The notes below the pieces were generated by a model. The model was not told the origin of the DNA. It worked only from the letters and a program-made list of their open reading frames with translations, and did not search any database. Source: an uncultured Thiohalocapsa sp. (lineage in GTDB: Bacteria; Pseudomonadota; Gammaproteobacteria; Chromatiales; Chromatiaceae). From it: a stretch of DNA of 64,000 nt. The position numbers and the translations under genes are program-made. Shown piece after piece: positions 8,767 through 17,723 of the stretch. The stretch covers positions 1-64,000 of the forward strand of contig NZ_CAJXYK010000026.1 in assembly GCF_913063425.1 (NCBI RefSeq), in the 5' to 3' direction. The first letter of the stretch is position 1. The number at the start of each line of letters is the position of its first letter.

Positions 8767-10341
8767 TCATCGCCGCGGCAGCCGCGGCTGACTCAGCCGC
8801 CGCTCCAGCTCCAGGCGGATGTCACGGATGCTCAGGCGCCGGGTGCGCCGCCGGCTCTGCGCGCGTGCGGCCTCGGCGAGGTCCCAGCGCTCCTTCACCA
8901 GCTCCACCAGCTTGTCTTTGAGCCCCGGGCGCGCGTCCACCACCGCGCGTACGCAGTCGAGGTCCACGCGGATCAGGGTGACATCAGTGCGGGCGATGAA
9001 CTCCTCGAAGCTCGGCTCCGTGGTGAGCATGGCGGTGAGGCCGAAATAGCTGCCGGGGGCGAGCGTCTCCAGCTCCTTGCGGGTGCCGTCCGGGAGCAGC
9101 ACGCTGCTGTCCACGAGCCCGCCCGCGATGACGTACAGGGCGTCGCTGACCGCCCCCTCCGCCAGCAGCACATGGCCGGTGTCGAAGTGGCGGTACTCGC
9201 TGCGGGCGGCGATCTGCGCGATCTCGTCGTCGGTAAGGTCGCCGGCGAACTCCAGTGACTTCAGCGCCAGCGCCAGCGTCGGCGGCTCGGCGCTGGAGAT
9301 CTGCGCGCGGCGGGTGCGCATCTCCTGCACCTGGGGCGCCACCTCGATGCCGGATTCCTGAAGGGATTTGTGAATCTCCCGGAACAGCTCCTCGCGGGCG
9401 CGGAACATGGCCGGGTACTGGCGCAGGTGCACCCAGACCATGTAGCTGTAGGGCAGGCTGCTGCCCTCGGCGAGCCGCACCACGGGCGGCGGCAGCTTGA
9501 GCACGCTGTCGCAGCGCATGGCCGCCTGCAGCAGCAGCTCCGTGGCATAGCGCGGGTCCACGTCCGCCGGCAGCTTGACGAAGTACCAGGGTGCGTAGAC
9601 GTGGTTCTCGCCGTGCAGGTTCTTGAAGCTCTGACTCGCCAGGTTGGAGTTCGGCACCACCAGGGTCGCGTTGTCCCAGCCGCGCAGTCGGGTGGCGCGC
9701 CAGTTCATGTCCACCACCTCGCCCAGGCGCCCGTCCGCGAGCTCCAGCCAGTCGCCGATGCGAAACGGCCGCTCGATGCCCATGGCGATGCCGGAGAAGA
9801 GGTCGCCCAGGGTCTTCTGGAGCGCCAGACCCAGCACCGCCGCCGCCACACCGGTGGAGACCCACACGCCGGACAGGGAATAGCCCCGCTGATTCATGAA
9901 CAGGCCGAGCCCCACCAGCATCAGCAGGATGTAGATGAGCCCGATGATGAGCTGCGGCACGCGCTCGCGCTGGCGGGCCTCGGCGCGCAGCAGCAGCTGC
10001 ACCTCGACGAGCCGCGCCACCGCCCAGCCGGCGGCAAGGTAGGCCGAGAGCGCCGTGAGCCATTTGATGGGCTGATCCAGCGCCGGCAGACCCACGGCCC
10101 GGTTGGCCAGGCGCAGCAGCGCGCCGCCGACGATCCAGCTGAACGGCAGCACGATGACGTCGATGGCCGCGGTGGTGCGCGGAAAATGGTCGAACAGCGG
10201 GCGCTCGCCCACCACCCGGGTGCCGACGCGCCACAGCACGAACAGCGCCAGGGCGACCAGCAGCAGCTGCCAGTAGCTGGACGAAAGCTCGTCCATAAGG
10301 CGCAGCACGGCGACGGTGGCAGTGACCTGGCGATCTTCCAT
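8767..10341 (-). CDS. MscS-family mechanosensitive channel with C-terminal cyclic-nucleotide-binding-like domain
   Basis: About 525 residues from the ATG at 10341; later ATGs, such as 10296, are possible because no start has a clear ribosome-binding site. The N-terminal half has several hydrophobic helices. The MscS pore and beta domain follow near residues 155-260 (TGVAAAVLGLALQKTLGDLF, then GIERPFRIGDWLEL and VVPNSNLASQSFKN). Residues about 365-490 form a cAMP-receptor-like fold (YRHFDTGHVLLAEGAVSD, LYVIAGGLVDSSVLLPDG). The phosphate-binding cassette reads YFGLTAMLTTEPSFEEF, lacking the Glu and Arg that bind the nucleotide phosphate in CRP, so ligand binding is doubtful. It would gate ions on membrane tension. 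It lies upstream of yceI on the same strand. Confidence 0.9.
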   Translation of the reverse strand: MEDRQVTATVAVLRLMDELSSSYWQLLLVALALFVLWRVGTRVVGERPLFDHFPRTTAAIDVIVLPFSWIVGGALLRLANRAVGLPALDQPIKWLTALSAYLAAGWAVARLVEVQLLLRAEARQRERVPQLIIGLIYILLMLVGLGLFMNQRGYSLSGVWVSTGVAAAVLGLALQKTLGDLFSGIAMGIERPFRIGDWLELADGRLGEVVDMNWRATRLRGWDNATLVVPNSNLASQSFKNLHGENHVYAPWYFVKLPADVDPRYATELLLQAAMRCDSVLKLPPPVVRLAEGSSLPYSYMVWVHLRQYPAMFRAREELFREIHKSLQESGIEVAPQVQEMRTRRAQISSAEPPTLALALKSLEFAGDLTDDEIAQIAARSEYRHFDTGHVLLAEGAVSDALYVIAGGLVDSSVLLPDGTRKELETLAPGSYFGLTAMLTTEPSFEEFIARTDVTLIRVDLDCVRAVVDARPGLKDKLVELVKERWDLAEAARAQSRRRTRRLSIRDIRLELERRLSQPRLPRR

Positions 10342-10567
10342 CGGGCGGGGGCAGGGCGGCGGTAAGCCGCCCCAGTATACCTGCGGCGGCTTGCGCGACC
10401 GCTGCATCGGTGGCGCAGCGGCAGGCTATGGGCGCATGGCCCGACGGCGTGTCGATGCGGCATGGCCGGCGGCGTCTCCGCAGGCCGCCTCGGGGGCTTG
10501 CGAGGGCCGGATCGGGGTGCTGCCGGCGCGTGGACGCTGTGTCGATGTGTCTACGCAACAACTGACG

Positions 10568-10596
10568 TTGCAATCGCGCTACAAGTAGTGTATTTT
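10568..10596 (+). promoter_or_regulatory. likely promoter of the porin gene
   Basis: TTGCAA (10568-10573) and TATTTT (10591-10596) are spaced by 17 bp in a locally AT-rich stretch, 74 bp upstream of the porin ATG. Each hexamer matches 4 of 6. The gap 10342-10669 holds nothing else recognisable. Confidence 0.45.
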
Positions 10597-10669
10597 TCAA
10601 CCCTGTAGTGGCGAAAAGCGTACATTCGTCGCTCGTCCACAACAGGCAAACCCCGATCGCAGGTGCCCT

Positions 10670-12136
10670 ATGTCTTGTAACGCACACCGCATTCCGGCTG
10701 AGAGCCGACGCAGCCTTCCGCGCGCGGGCCGCAGCACGCTCGCCGTCTCCATCGCCGCCGTGCTGCCGCTGCTGGCGGCCCCCGGCGCCCACGCCGCCAG
10801 TGCCGCCGCGTTGGAGCGGCGCATCGCCGAGCTGGAGGCCGAGCTGGACCGGGCCCGGCAGGAGCTCATCGAGGCGAAAGAGGAGACCGAGGCCGCCTAT
10901 ACCCAGGCCGCAGAGGCCGAGGAGAAGCTCGCCGACGAGGGCCCGGCGCCCGCGGACAAGATCACCTTCGGCCCGCTCACCATCGGCGGCGCGCTGCGCG
11001 CCAACTATGTGCTCGGCAGCTATCCGGGCCGCGGCAGCGGACCGTCGCGCGGCGGCAACGGCGGCAACTTCGAGCTGGAGACCTTCCGCATCAACATGGA
11101 TCTCAAGTACGAGAACCTGGTGGGTAAGCTGGAATACCGCTGGTACAACGGCTACAACTTCCTGCACACCGGCTGGCTCGGCTGGGACTTCGACGACGGC
11201 AGCCAGATCCAGGTGGGCCAGAACCGCGTGCCCTTCGGCCCGGGGCCCTACGGCGTCTCGCAGAGCTGGTTCTTCGACCAGCACTTCTACGTGGGGCTCG
11301 CCGACGACATGGACCTCGGTATCAAGTACACCACCAACATCGGCGACTGGGATCTGGACTTCGCCTACTACAACCGCGCGCAGTGGGACGGCAACGGCAC
11401 CAGCCTGGACAGCACGCGCTACGACTACGACGTCGTGCCCTGGACCACGTCCGTCGCCCCGGACGGTGCGGTCACCTACGGCGGCACGCCCAACGGCTGG
11501 GAGGAGCGCAACCAGCTCAACTTCCGCGCCATCTACAACCTGGACGAGATCGCCATCCCCACCGAGATCGGCACCTCGCTGCAGTGGGGCCAGCTCAAGG
11601 GCCGGCGCAACGACGACGGCGAGCAGTGGGCCGCGTCCATCCACATGAAGAACAGCTGGGACAACTGGCTGCTGGCCACGCAGCTGACCCGCTACAAGAT
11701 CGACGTGGACAACAACCCGTGGCTGAACACGGACCAACTGGTGCCCATGGGCGGCTATGACTTCGCCTGGCCGGTGGCCACCGACGCCTGGATTCCGGCG
11801 GTGTCCCTGAGCTACCTCTACGAGACCAACCAGATCCCGTGGCTGGATTCGGTGCGCCCGTACGTGGAGTACAGCAACATCGTCAAGCAGGACAGCGACT
11901 TCAACGACAGTCAGCTGGTGATGGTGGGCGCGGCCTGGGCGCGCGGCGGCTGGTATATCTACACCGACCTGGCGTTCTCCGACGGCAACTTCTTCGTCGG
12001 CAACGAGACGAGTCAGGGCACGCCGGAGGCCTACACCAACATCTACGACCCCATCCTGGGCGCGGGTGACTTCGGCGCGAACGCCAACGACCACTGGAAC
12101 TACCGCTTCAACATCAACTTCGGCTACTACTTCTGA
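10670..12136 (+). CDS. outer-membrane porin with N-terminal coiled coil
   Basis: A protein of 488 residues. A signal peptide (STLAVSIAAVLPLLAAPGAHA) ends near residue 42. A charged heptad segment of about 45 residues follows (ERRIAELEAELDRARQEL and on), predicted to form a periplasmic coiled coil as in trimeric porins that reach toward peptidoglycan. The rest alternates polar and aromatic residues as in beta-barrel strands and ends in NFGYYF, a C-terminal aromatic expected by the BAM machinery. It lies directly upstream of proV-proW-proX on the same strand, so it may supply outer-membrane passage for the same osmolytes; that is inference. Substrate specificity cannot be read from the sequence. 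Confidence 0.85.
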   Translation: MSCNAHRIPAESRRSLPRAGRSTLAVSIAAVLPLLAAPGAHAASAAALERRIAELEAELDRARQELIEAKEETEAAYTQAAEAEEKLADEGPAPADKITFGPLTIGGALRANYVLGSYPGRGSGPSRGGNGGNFELETFRINMDLKYENLVGKLEYRWYNGYNFLHTGWLGWDFDDGSQIQVGQNRVPFGPGPYGVSQSWFFDQHFYVGLADDMDLGIKYTTNIGDWDLDFAYYNRAQWDGNGTSLDSTRYDYDVVPWTTSVAPDGAVTYGGTPNGWEERNQLNFRAIYNLDEIAIPTEIGTSLQWGQLKGRRNDDGEQWAASIHMKNSWDNWLLATQLTRYKIDVDNNPWLNTDQLVPMGGYDFAWPVATDAWIPAVSLSYLYETNQIPWLDSVRPYVEYSNIVKQDSDFNDSQLVMVGAAWARGGWYIYTDLAFSDGNFFVGNETSQGTPEAYTNIYDPILGAGDFGANANDHWNYRFNINFGYYF

Positions 12137-12604
12137 GCCGCTCCTGTCGCCGTGCCGGGTCCCCCGCTTGGGGCCCAGGACGGCGACCAGCCCGGCGACC
12201 AGCCCGGCGCCATCCCCGGCGTCGGGCGTTTGACAGCAACGCCCCCCGCGCTTAGCCTGTCGCAAATGCTTCGGGTCCGAACCTTCGGAGCCCTGCGGCG
12301 TACACGGCCGCCGCGGCCTGGTGAAGCCAGTCGCGCCGGAGTCCGCCCAGCCCTGTTCAAGGACGCTTGCGCCGACCCGCAGCACAGTACCGCCGCTGTT
12401 GCGGCCCCCGCAGCCCTGGGTGCTGGGGCGCCCGCGCAGCCGGGCGCCAAGCGCGCCGGCAACGCACGGCGGCCACCGATGATGACGACAGCAGCGCCCG
12501 GCCCCAAGGCGCCGGACGCGAGACGCACAAGCCCCCACCCGTTCCCCGCCGCTGTCGTCGCCAACCGGAGCGCATCCCCGACGTGCCGGATGCGAAAGAA
12601 CGCT
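12137..12604 (+). promoter_or_regulatory. 468-bp gap upstream of proV with a candidate promoter at 12230-12258
   Basis: A perfect -35 hexamer TTGACA (12230-12235) is followed after 17 bp by TAGCCT (12253-12258, 3 of 6). A short direct repeat, two copies of GGCGACCAGCCC, precedes it (about 12182-12205). The long distance to the proV ATG implies a leader of about 340 nt, which could carry osmotic regulation, but no known riboswitch was recognised. The frame upstream of proV is open but translates to low-complexity sequence and is not taken as coding. Confidence 0.4.
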
Positions 12605-13798
12605 ATGGCTGACAAAGTCGTCGTCGAGCACCTGTACAAGGTCTTCGGCGAGCATCCGCAGGAAGCCCTGCGCCTGTTGGAGCAGGGCGTGGACAAGGAC
12701 AAGATCTTCGAGCGCACGGGGCAGACCGTGGGCGTCTGCGATGCGAGCTTCTCGATTCAGACGGGCGAGATCTTCGTCATCATGGGCCTGTCGGGGTCCG
12801 GCAAGTCCACCCTGGTGCGCCTGCTGAACCGGCTCATCGAGCCGAGCGCCGGCAAGGTCATTGTCGATGGCCGCGACATCGCTGCCATGAGCGACGACGA
12901 GCTCATGGAGCTCAGGCGCCGCGACATGAGCATGGTGTTCCAGTCCTTCGCGCTGATGCCCCATCTCACCGTCGGTCAGAACGCGGCCTTCGGCCTGGAG
13001 CTGGCGGGTGTGTCCACCAGCGAGCGCGAGGAGCGCGCCGTCGCCGCGCTGGACCAGGTGGGCCTCAAGGCGCACGTGGACAGCTATCCGGACGAGCTCT
13101 CCGGCGGCATGCAGCAGCGCGTGGGCCTGGCCCGGGCGCTCGCCAACGACCCGTCCGTGATGCTGATGGACGAGGCCTTCTCGGCGCTGGACCCGCTGAT
13201 CCGCAGCGAGATGCAGGACGAGCTGCTGAAGCTCCAGGAAAACAGCGACCGCACCATCGTCTTCATCTCCCACGACCTCGACGAGGCCATGCGCATCGGC
13301 GACCGCATCGCCATCATGGAGGGCGGGCGCGTGGTCCAGGTGGGCACGCCGGACGAGATCCTGAACAACCCCGCGGATGACTATGTGCGCTCGTTCTTCC
13401 GCGGCGTGGACGTGGCCACCGTCTTCAAGGCGGGGGACATCGCCCGCAAGACCCAGGTGACGGTCATCGAGCGCCAGGACGACGGCATCCGCGCAGCGCT
13501 CTCGCGCCTGCGCGAGCACGACCGGGAGTTCGGTTACGTGGTGGACAAGGGCCAGCACTTCCACGGCGTGGTGTCGCTGGACTCGCTTCAGCGGGAGCTG
13601 CGCGAGGCCGACCCCAAGCTGCATCACGCCTTTCTCGACGAGGTCCCGGCACTGTCCGCCGACACCGCAGTCAGCGACCTGCTCGGCACCGTCGCCGCCA
13701 CCGCCTGCGGCGTGCCGGTGGTGGACGCCCAGAACCGCTACCAGGGCGTCATCACCAAGGCGTGTCTGCTGGAGACGTTGGATCGGGATACGGGTTGA
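12605..13798 (+). CDS. proV: glycine betaine/proline ABC transporter ATP-binding protein
   Basis: A protein of 397 residues. Walker [10 protein letters not shown] lies near residue 60, the Q loop at [10 protein letters not shown], signature [16 protein letters not shown] near 165 and Walker [14 protein letters not shown] near 185. The insert [17 protein letters not shown] before the P loop is typical of the ProV/OpuAA branch. The last 110 residues form a CBS pair (residues about 285-397), the module that senses ionic strength in OpuA-type importers. It energises uptake of compatible solutes. It is followed by proW after a 204-bp gap and proX after a further 282 bp, all on the plus strand, so the three form a transport unit, perhaps with internal promoters. 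Confidence 0.95.
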   Translation: MADKVVVEHLYKVFGEHPQEALRLLEQGVDKDKIFERTGQTVGVCDASFSIQTGEIFVIMGLSGSGKSTLVRLLNRLIEPSAGKVIVDGRDIAAMSDDELMELRRRDMSMVFQSFALMPHLTVGQNAAFGLELAGVSTSEREERAVAALDQVGLKAHVDSYPDELSGGMQQRVGLARALANDPSVMLMDEAFSALDPLIRSEMQDELLKLQENSDRTIVFISHDLDEAMRIGDRIAIMEGGRVVQVGTPDEILNNPADDYVRSFFRGVDVATVFKAGDIARKTQVTVIERQDDGIRAALSRLREHDREFGYVVDKGQHFHGVVSLDSLQRELREADPKLHHAFLDEVPALSADTAVSDLLGTVAATACGVPVVDAQNRYQGVITKACLLETLDRDTG

Positions 13799-13799
13799 G

Positions 13800-13868
13800 A
13801 GTCCGAAGTCCGAAGTCCGAAGTAGGAAGTGTGAGGTACGAAGTACGAGGTACGAAGTCCGAAGTACG
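13800..13868. repeat. degenerate short-unit direct repeat between proV and proW
   Basis: About eight imperfect copies of a 7-9 bp unit of the type GTCCGAA or GTACGAA (GTCCGAAGTCCGAAGTCCGA, then AGTACGAGGTACGAAG) follow the proV stop. Units drift between CCG and ACG. No coding or terminator function is evident. Confidence 0.75.
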
Positions 13869-14002
13869 CTGCGCAGGGCCTGCGCGCTCGCGGCACAGCA
13901 CTGATGCGCACGCACGCTGCGCGCACTCCGTACTCCCCGCACGCCGTGCGATCCCCGCAAACAGCAAGCCAGACGACGCGACTCAACCCCTGAGGCCCCC
14001 TC

Positions 14003-15154
14003 ATGGCAGACGAATCCACGAATCCCTGGGCCAGCGGTGGCAGCAAGACGGCCGCCGCGGGCAGTGACAATCCCTGGGCGGCCGGTGCCGGCACCACGGG
14101 CGAGCCGCCGTCGGAGACGCCGCCGGAGCCCGCCGGCGCCTCGGACCCCTGGAGCACGCCGAGCGGCGATGCCGAGGCCACGCCGGGCGACTGGCTCGCC
14201 GGCAGCGGCGCCGGCGTGGACGACAGCGTGCTGGACCTCTGGCACCCCTTCCAGGAAGCGGTGATCCCGCTGGGCGCCTGGGTGGACACGGGCCTCGACT
14301 GGCTGGTGGCCAACTTCCGGCCCGTGTTCCAGGCCATTCGGCTGCCCATCGACGCCACCCTCACCGGCATCGAGACCACGCTGCTCGCCATCCCGGACGT
14401 GCTCATGGTGATCATCATGGGCCTGCTCGCCTGGCAGGCCGGCGGCAAGCGGCTCGGCGTCGCCGCCGTCATCTCGCTCGTCGCCATCGGCCTCATCGGC
14501 GCCTGGGCCGAGGCCATGGTGACCCTGGCCCTGGTGCTGACCTCGGTGTTCTTCTGCCTCATCATCGGCCTGCCCATGGGCATCTGGCTCGCGCGCAGCG
14601 ACCGCGCCGCGGGGGCGATACGCCCGGTGCTGGACGCCATGCAGACCACGCCCGCCTTCGTCTATCTGGTGCCGGTGGTGATGCTGTTCGGCATCGGCAA
14701 CGTGCCGGGCGTGGTGGTGACCATCATCTTCGCGCTGCCGCCGCTGATCCGGCTCACCAACCTCGGCATCCGCCAGGTGCCGGCGGACCTGGTGGAAGCG
14801 GCGCGCTCCTTCGGCGCGTCCAAGCGGCAGCTGCTGTTCAAGGTGCAGCTGCCGCTGGCCATGCCCACCATCATGGCCGGCGTCAACCAGACGCTGATGC
14901 TGGCGCTGTCCATGGTGGTCATCGCCTCCATGATCGCCGTCGGCGGCCTGGGCCAGATGGTGCTGCGGGGCATCGGCCGGCTGGACATGGGGCTTGCCAC
15001 CATCGGCGGCGTCGGCATCGTGCTGCTCGCCATCATCCTGGATCGCATGACGCAGGCCTTTGGCCAGTCGGACCGCGACAAGCCCACCCGGCACTGGTAC
15101 CAGGCCGGTCCCGTCGGGCTGGTGCGCGGGCTGTTCGTCCGGCGGGCTGCCTAG
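14003..15154 (+). CDS. proW: glycine betaine/proline ABC transporter permease
   Basis: A protein of 383 residues. Residues about 95-365 hold the transmembrane helices and the EAA loop ([20 protein letters not shown]) that docks on the ATPase, with [18 protein letters not shown] and [17 protein letters not shown] conserved in ProW/OpuAB. The N-terminal 75 residues are unusual: three spaced tripeptides NPW, NPW and DPW (near residues 7, 23 and 48) sit in a Gly/Ser/Pro-rich cytoplasmic tail. E. coli ProW also has a long N-terminal extension, but its function is unclear. It forms the membrane channel with ProV and receives ligand from the ProX-like protein downstream. Confidence 0.94.
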   Translation: MADESTNPWASGGSKTAAAGSDNPWAAGAGTTGEPPSETPPEPAGASDPWSTPSGDAEATPGDWLAGSGAGVDDSVLDLWHPFQEAVIPLGAWVDTGLDWLVANFRPVFQAIRLPIDATLTGIETTLLAIPDVLMVIIMGLLAWQAGGKRLGVAAVISLVAIGLIGAWAEAMVTLALVLTSVFFCLIIGLPMGIWLARSDRAAGAIRPVLDAMQTTPAFVYLVPVVMLFGIGNVPGVVVTIIFALPPLIRLTNLGIRQVPADLVEAARSFGASKRQLLFKVQLPLAMPTIMAGVNQTLMLALSMVVIASMIAVGGLGQMVLRGIGRLDMGLATIGGVGIVLLAIILDRMTQAFGQSDRDKPTRHWYQAGPVGLVRGLFVRRAA

Positions 15155-15285
15155 TGGCCAGTGCCCCAGTGGCCAGTGCCCGGTGGCTGGTGCCCAGTGT
15201 CTGGTGCAAGACCGTCGAGCCCCTGAGCATCGTGACACCGCTCCGGCGCCTGGTGACGGCTCAGGAACAACATGAGCACTTGTAA

Positions 15286-15310
15286 GGCGGATAAGCGAAG
15301 CGCATCCGCC
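15286..15310. repeat. GGCGGATAAGCG...CGCATCCGCC palindromic repeat
   Basis: GGCGGATAAGCG, a short loop and CGCATCCGCC can pair to a hairpin in the proW-proX gap. The same sequence in inverse orientation is at 60570-60594, marking it as a dispersed element. Just upstream (15155-15210) lies a loose repeat of CCAGTGCCC-type units. Confidence 0.7.
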
Positions 15311-15436
15311 GCGCCGCCGCCCGCCACCCCTGCGCCCTCGGCGGCATCGGCGCCGTCGGGCCAGCGCCGCGGACCCCCGCGAGTCCACATGGCCGCCGCC
15401 ATCAATCACCCACCGACCCACTGACAGGAGAAGCCC

Positions 15437-16453
15437 ATGCAAGCGACATTGGATCTGAAGACCTGCACCCGCGCCGCCCTGCTCGCGGCCATGACCGCCG
15501 CCACCGGCGGTGCTCTGGCTGCGGACCAACCGGGCGAGGGCGTGGAGGTCCAGCCCATCAAGTCGTCCATCGCCGAGGAGACCTTCCAGACCCTGCTGGT
15601 GATGAAGGCCCTGGAGGAGCTCGGCTATGATGTGAAGGACATCAAAGAGATCGAATACGCCGCCGGGCACGTGGCCATTGCCAACGGCGACGCCACCTTC
15701 ATGGCCGCGCACTGGGACCCCCTGCATGTGGATTTCTTTGAGGAGGCCGGCGGGGATGAGAAGCTCTACCGCGAGGGCGTCTACTCCTCCGGCTCCATCC
15801 AGGGCTATCTCATCGACAAGGAGACCGCCGAGGAGCACGAGATCGCCAATATCGAAGCGCTGAAGGACCCGGAGGTCGCCAAGCTGTTCGACGCCGACGG
15901 CGACGGCAAGGCGGACCTTGCCGGCTGCACCCCGGGCTGGGGCTGCGAGAAGGTCATCGAGCACCACATGGACGCCTACGAGCTGCGTGACACCGTCACC
16001 CACAACCAGGGCAGCTACTCGGCCATCATCGCCGACACCATCGCGCGCTACGAGCAGGGCGAGCCCATCTTCTACTACACCTGGACGCCCTACTGGGTCA
16101 GCGGCGTGCTGGTGCCGGGCGAGGATGTGGTCTGGCTTCAGGTGCCCTTCAGCTCCCTGCCCGGAGAGCGCGAGGACGTGGACACCTCCCTGCCGGACGG
16201 CTCCAACTACGGCTTCCAGGCCAACGACCAGCGCATCATCGCCAACAAGGCGTTCGCCGAAGAGAACCCGGCGGCGGCGGAGCTGTTCGCCATCATGAAG
16301 CTCAGCAACAACGACATCAGCGCCCAGAACCTGCGCATGCGCGACGGCGAGGACAGCGAGTCCGATATCGAAAAGCACGCGGATGCCTGGATCGCGGCCA
16401 ACCGCGAGAAGTTCGACGCCTGGCTGGAGCGCGCCCGCGCCGCGGCGGAGTGA
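15437..16453 (+). CDS. proX: glycine betaine/proline-type ABC transporter substrate-binding protein
   Basis: A protein of 338 residues with a good ribosome-binding site (AGGAG 6 bp before the ATG). A signal peptide ends near ALAADQPG (residue about 31). The mature protein resembles OpuAC/Pro[18 protein letters not shown] at the start, [34 protein letters not shown] in the centre, and [21 protein letters not shown], where the Trp and Tyr residues would make the aromatic box that binds quaternary ammonium groups. It should deliver betaine or proline betaine to ProVW from the periplasm. It closes the porin-proV-proW-proX cluster. Confidence 0.93.
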   Translation: MQATLDLKTCTRAALLAAMTAATGGALAADQPGEGVEVQPIKSSIAEETFQTLLVMKALEELGYDVKDIKEIEYAAGHVAIANGDATFMAAHWDPLHVDFFEEAGGDEKLYREGVYSSGSIQGYLIDKETAEEHEIANIEALKDPEVAKLFDADGDGKADLAGCTPGWGCEKVIEHHMDAYELRDTVTHNQGSYSAIIADTIARYEQGEPIFYYTWTPYWVSGVLVPGEDVVWLQVPFSSLPGEREDVDTSLPDGSNYGFQANDQRIIANKAFAEENPAAAELFAIMKLSNNDISAQNLRMRDGEDSESDIEKHADAWIAANREKFDAWLERARAAAE

Positions 16454-16521
16454 CCTGACTCAGGTCGGGTCAGCGCCGGCTGACCCGACAGCGGCGCATG
16501 CGTCGCCTGTCTGCAGGAGAC

Positions 16522-16663
16522 GCCGATTCTTGGCCGTCCCGGCCAAAATCGGCACGGGAAGCGAAAAACGTGGTTTTCGCTTCCCGCCGTATTCGGTGAC
16601 TTGCGTTGCCGCAAATGGCGGGCCGTCCTGGTCTGCACGGGAAACGCCGATGAATCGGCGTTT
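16522..16663. other. three successive stem-loops in the 16454-16812 gap
   Basis: Downstream of proX lie three strong inverted repeats. The first is GCCGATTCTTGGCC with GGCCAAAATCGGC (16522-16553). The second is a perfect 12-bp stem GGGAAGCGAAAA/TTTTCGCTTCCC (16556-16585). The third is AAACGCCGAT/ATCGGCGTTT (16642-16663). The second could serve as a bidirectional terminator for the proX transcript. The first and third share the CGCCGAT word. The rest of the 359-bp gap shows nothing recognisable. Confidence 0.7.
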
Positions 16664-16812
16664 GCCTGAGGCCGGGTTATGCTGTCGCTGCCCCGGCCGA
16701 CGGCCCTGCACCTCGCGCGCGCAGGTGCTGCCGGGCGCGCTGCGGCAGCCCCGTTGCACGCTGCCCGCTGCGATGTGACGATAGGGCCAACGCAGCCCAC
16801 CGGTGCCCCGCC

Positions 16813-17253
16813 GTGTCGAGCCTCTACGACCAAGACTTCAACGCCTGGACCGAGCAGCAGGCGGCTCTGCTGCGCGCCGGCCGCTGGGCGGACCTGGACG
16901 TCCTGCACCTCGTTGAAGAAATCGAAAGTATGGGCCGCAGCGAGCGCAAGGAGCTGGTGAATCGCCTGGTGATTCTGATGCTGCACCTGCTCAAGTGGCG
17001 CCACCAGCCGGCGCTGCGCGGCAATTCCTGGCGGTTGTCCATCAAGGAGCAGCGCATCCGCCTCGCCTCACACCTGGGCGACAATCCCAGTCTCAAGGCC
17101 TATCTGGACGAGGCCATCAGGCGCGCCTACCGGCTTGCCGTCATCGCGGCCGAGCAGCAGACCGGCCTGCCTCCCGGGACCTTCCCTGAGCACTGTCCCT
17201 TCAGCTTCGCCGAGATGGCGGACGAGCAGTTCTGGCCGGATGCCCTGGGCTGA
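16813..17253 (+). CDS. DUF29 family protein
   Basis: A protein of 146 residues starting at a GTG (first residues MSSLYDQDFNAWTEQQ). The opening LYDQDFNAWTEQQAALLR, the block DVLHLVEEIESMGRSERKEL and the motif LMLHLLKWRHQP are the standard DUF29 signature. Later it has SLKAYLDEAIRRAYRLA and a C-terminal CPFSFAEM. DUF29 proteins are small, mainly helical, often multicopy in cyanobacteria and purple bacteria, and of unknown function. It is a single gene between a hairpin-rich gap and a repeat-bearing gap. No ribosome-binding site is clear, so the start rests on homology of the N-terminus. Confidence 0.88.
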   Translation: MSSLYDQDFNAWTEQQAALLRAGRWADLDVLHLVEEIESMGRSERKELVNRLVILMLHLLKWRHQPALRGNSWRLSIKEQRIRLASHLGDNPSLKAYLDEAIRRAYRLAVIAAEQQTGLPPGTFPEHCPFSFAEMADEQFWPDALG

Positions 17254-17308
17254 GGTTGTGAAGAAACCCACCGGCTCACCGCGGACGTCGCGCGGCGAGC
17301 ACCGGGTA

Positions 17309-17354
17309 CGCCGACTTCAATCGGCCTCCTGAGGCACGCGGACTTCAGTCCGCC
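17309..17354. repeat. two copies of the GACTTCAGTC palindrome family
   Basis: CGCCGACTTCAATCGGC (about 17309-17325) and GCGGACTTCAGTCCGCC (17338-17354) flank CCTCCTGAGGCAC. They are diverged relatives of the first half-element of the 111-bp array. They lie just past the DUF29 stop. Confidence 0.65.
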
Positions 17355-17391
17355 GATGTCCGAGTGAGCGCTGACTCCCCAGCTGTTCGCG

Positions 17392-17562
17392 TCAGTCGCC
17401 GTCCCGATGCTCGACGCGCGTGCCGTCCAGCACCAGCGTGATCTCCGTGAATTCAGGCCGCTGCCCGGGCTCTTCCGAGCCGGCGCGGGAGTGCATGCGC
17501 GCGACGGGCGGCGGCTGGTCGCCGCTTGCCACGCGGCCGACGACGGCATCGACCTTTACCAA
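17392..17562 (-). CDS. possible small protein of 56 residues
   Basis: On the minus strand a frame from a TTG at 17562 to a TGA at 17392 reads KVDAVVGRVASGDQPPP and ends FTEITLVLDGTRVEHRDGD. Its composition is protein-like, unlike the overlapping Arg/Ser/Pro-rich frames. A stop codon sits two codons upstream, so it cannot be longer at the N-terminus. No ribosome-binding site is clear, and GTG codons inside could also start it. It diverges from the membrane-anchored gene at 17724. Family not recognised; it could be a gene remnant. Confidence 0.35.
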   Translation of the reverse strand: MVKVDAVVGRVASGDQPPPVARMHSRAGSEEPGQRPEFTEITLVLDGTRVEHRDGD

Positions 17563-17723
17563 CCCTTACAACCCGCCCCGCGGGCGGCCGATATCATAAA
17601 CACGGAACCGATGGGTATGAGAGCAAGGTTTAAACGACCGTAAAGGTTCAGCTTATCTGCAAAACGGGCGCGCCCGGCACTCCGCCCTCCAGCCCCGCAG
17701 CACAGCGAAGACCCGGCCCCCCA

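Noticed and set aside
12152-12604. N-terminal extension of ProV
   Set aside because: The upstream frame is open but translates to Pro/Ala/Arg low complexity. ProV normally starts near [15 protein letters not shown].
8984-16378. A 2464-codon minus-strand open frame
   Set aside because: It is antisense to the porin and proVWX genes and out of frame with the MscS gene. It is a GC-rich shadow with biased Gly/Arg/Val/His content.
17127-17549. A 140-codon minus-strand frame near 17.1-17.5 kb
   Set aside because: It overlaps the DUF29 gene and the palindromic repeats and has Ser/Arg/Pro-rich composition. A shorter frame in another phase reads better.
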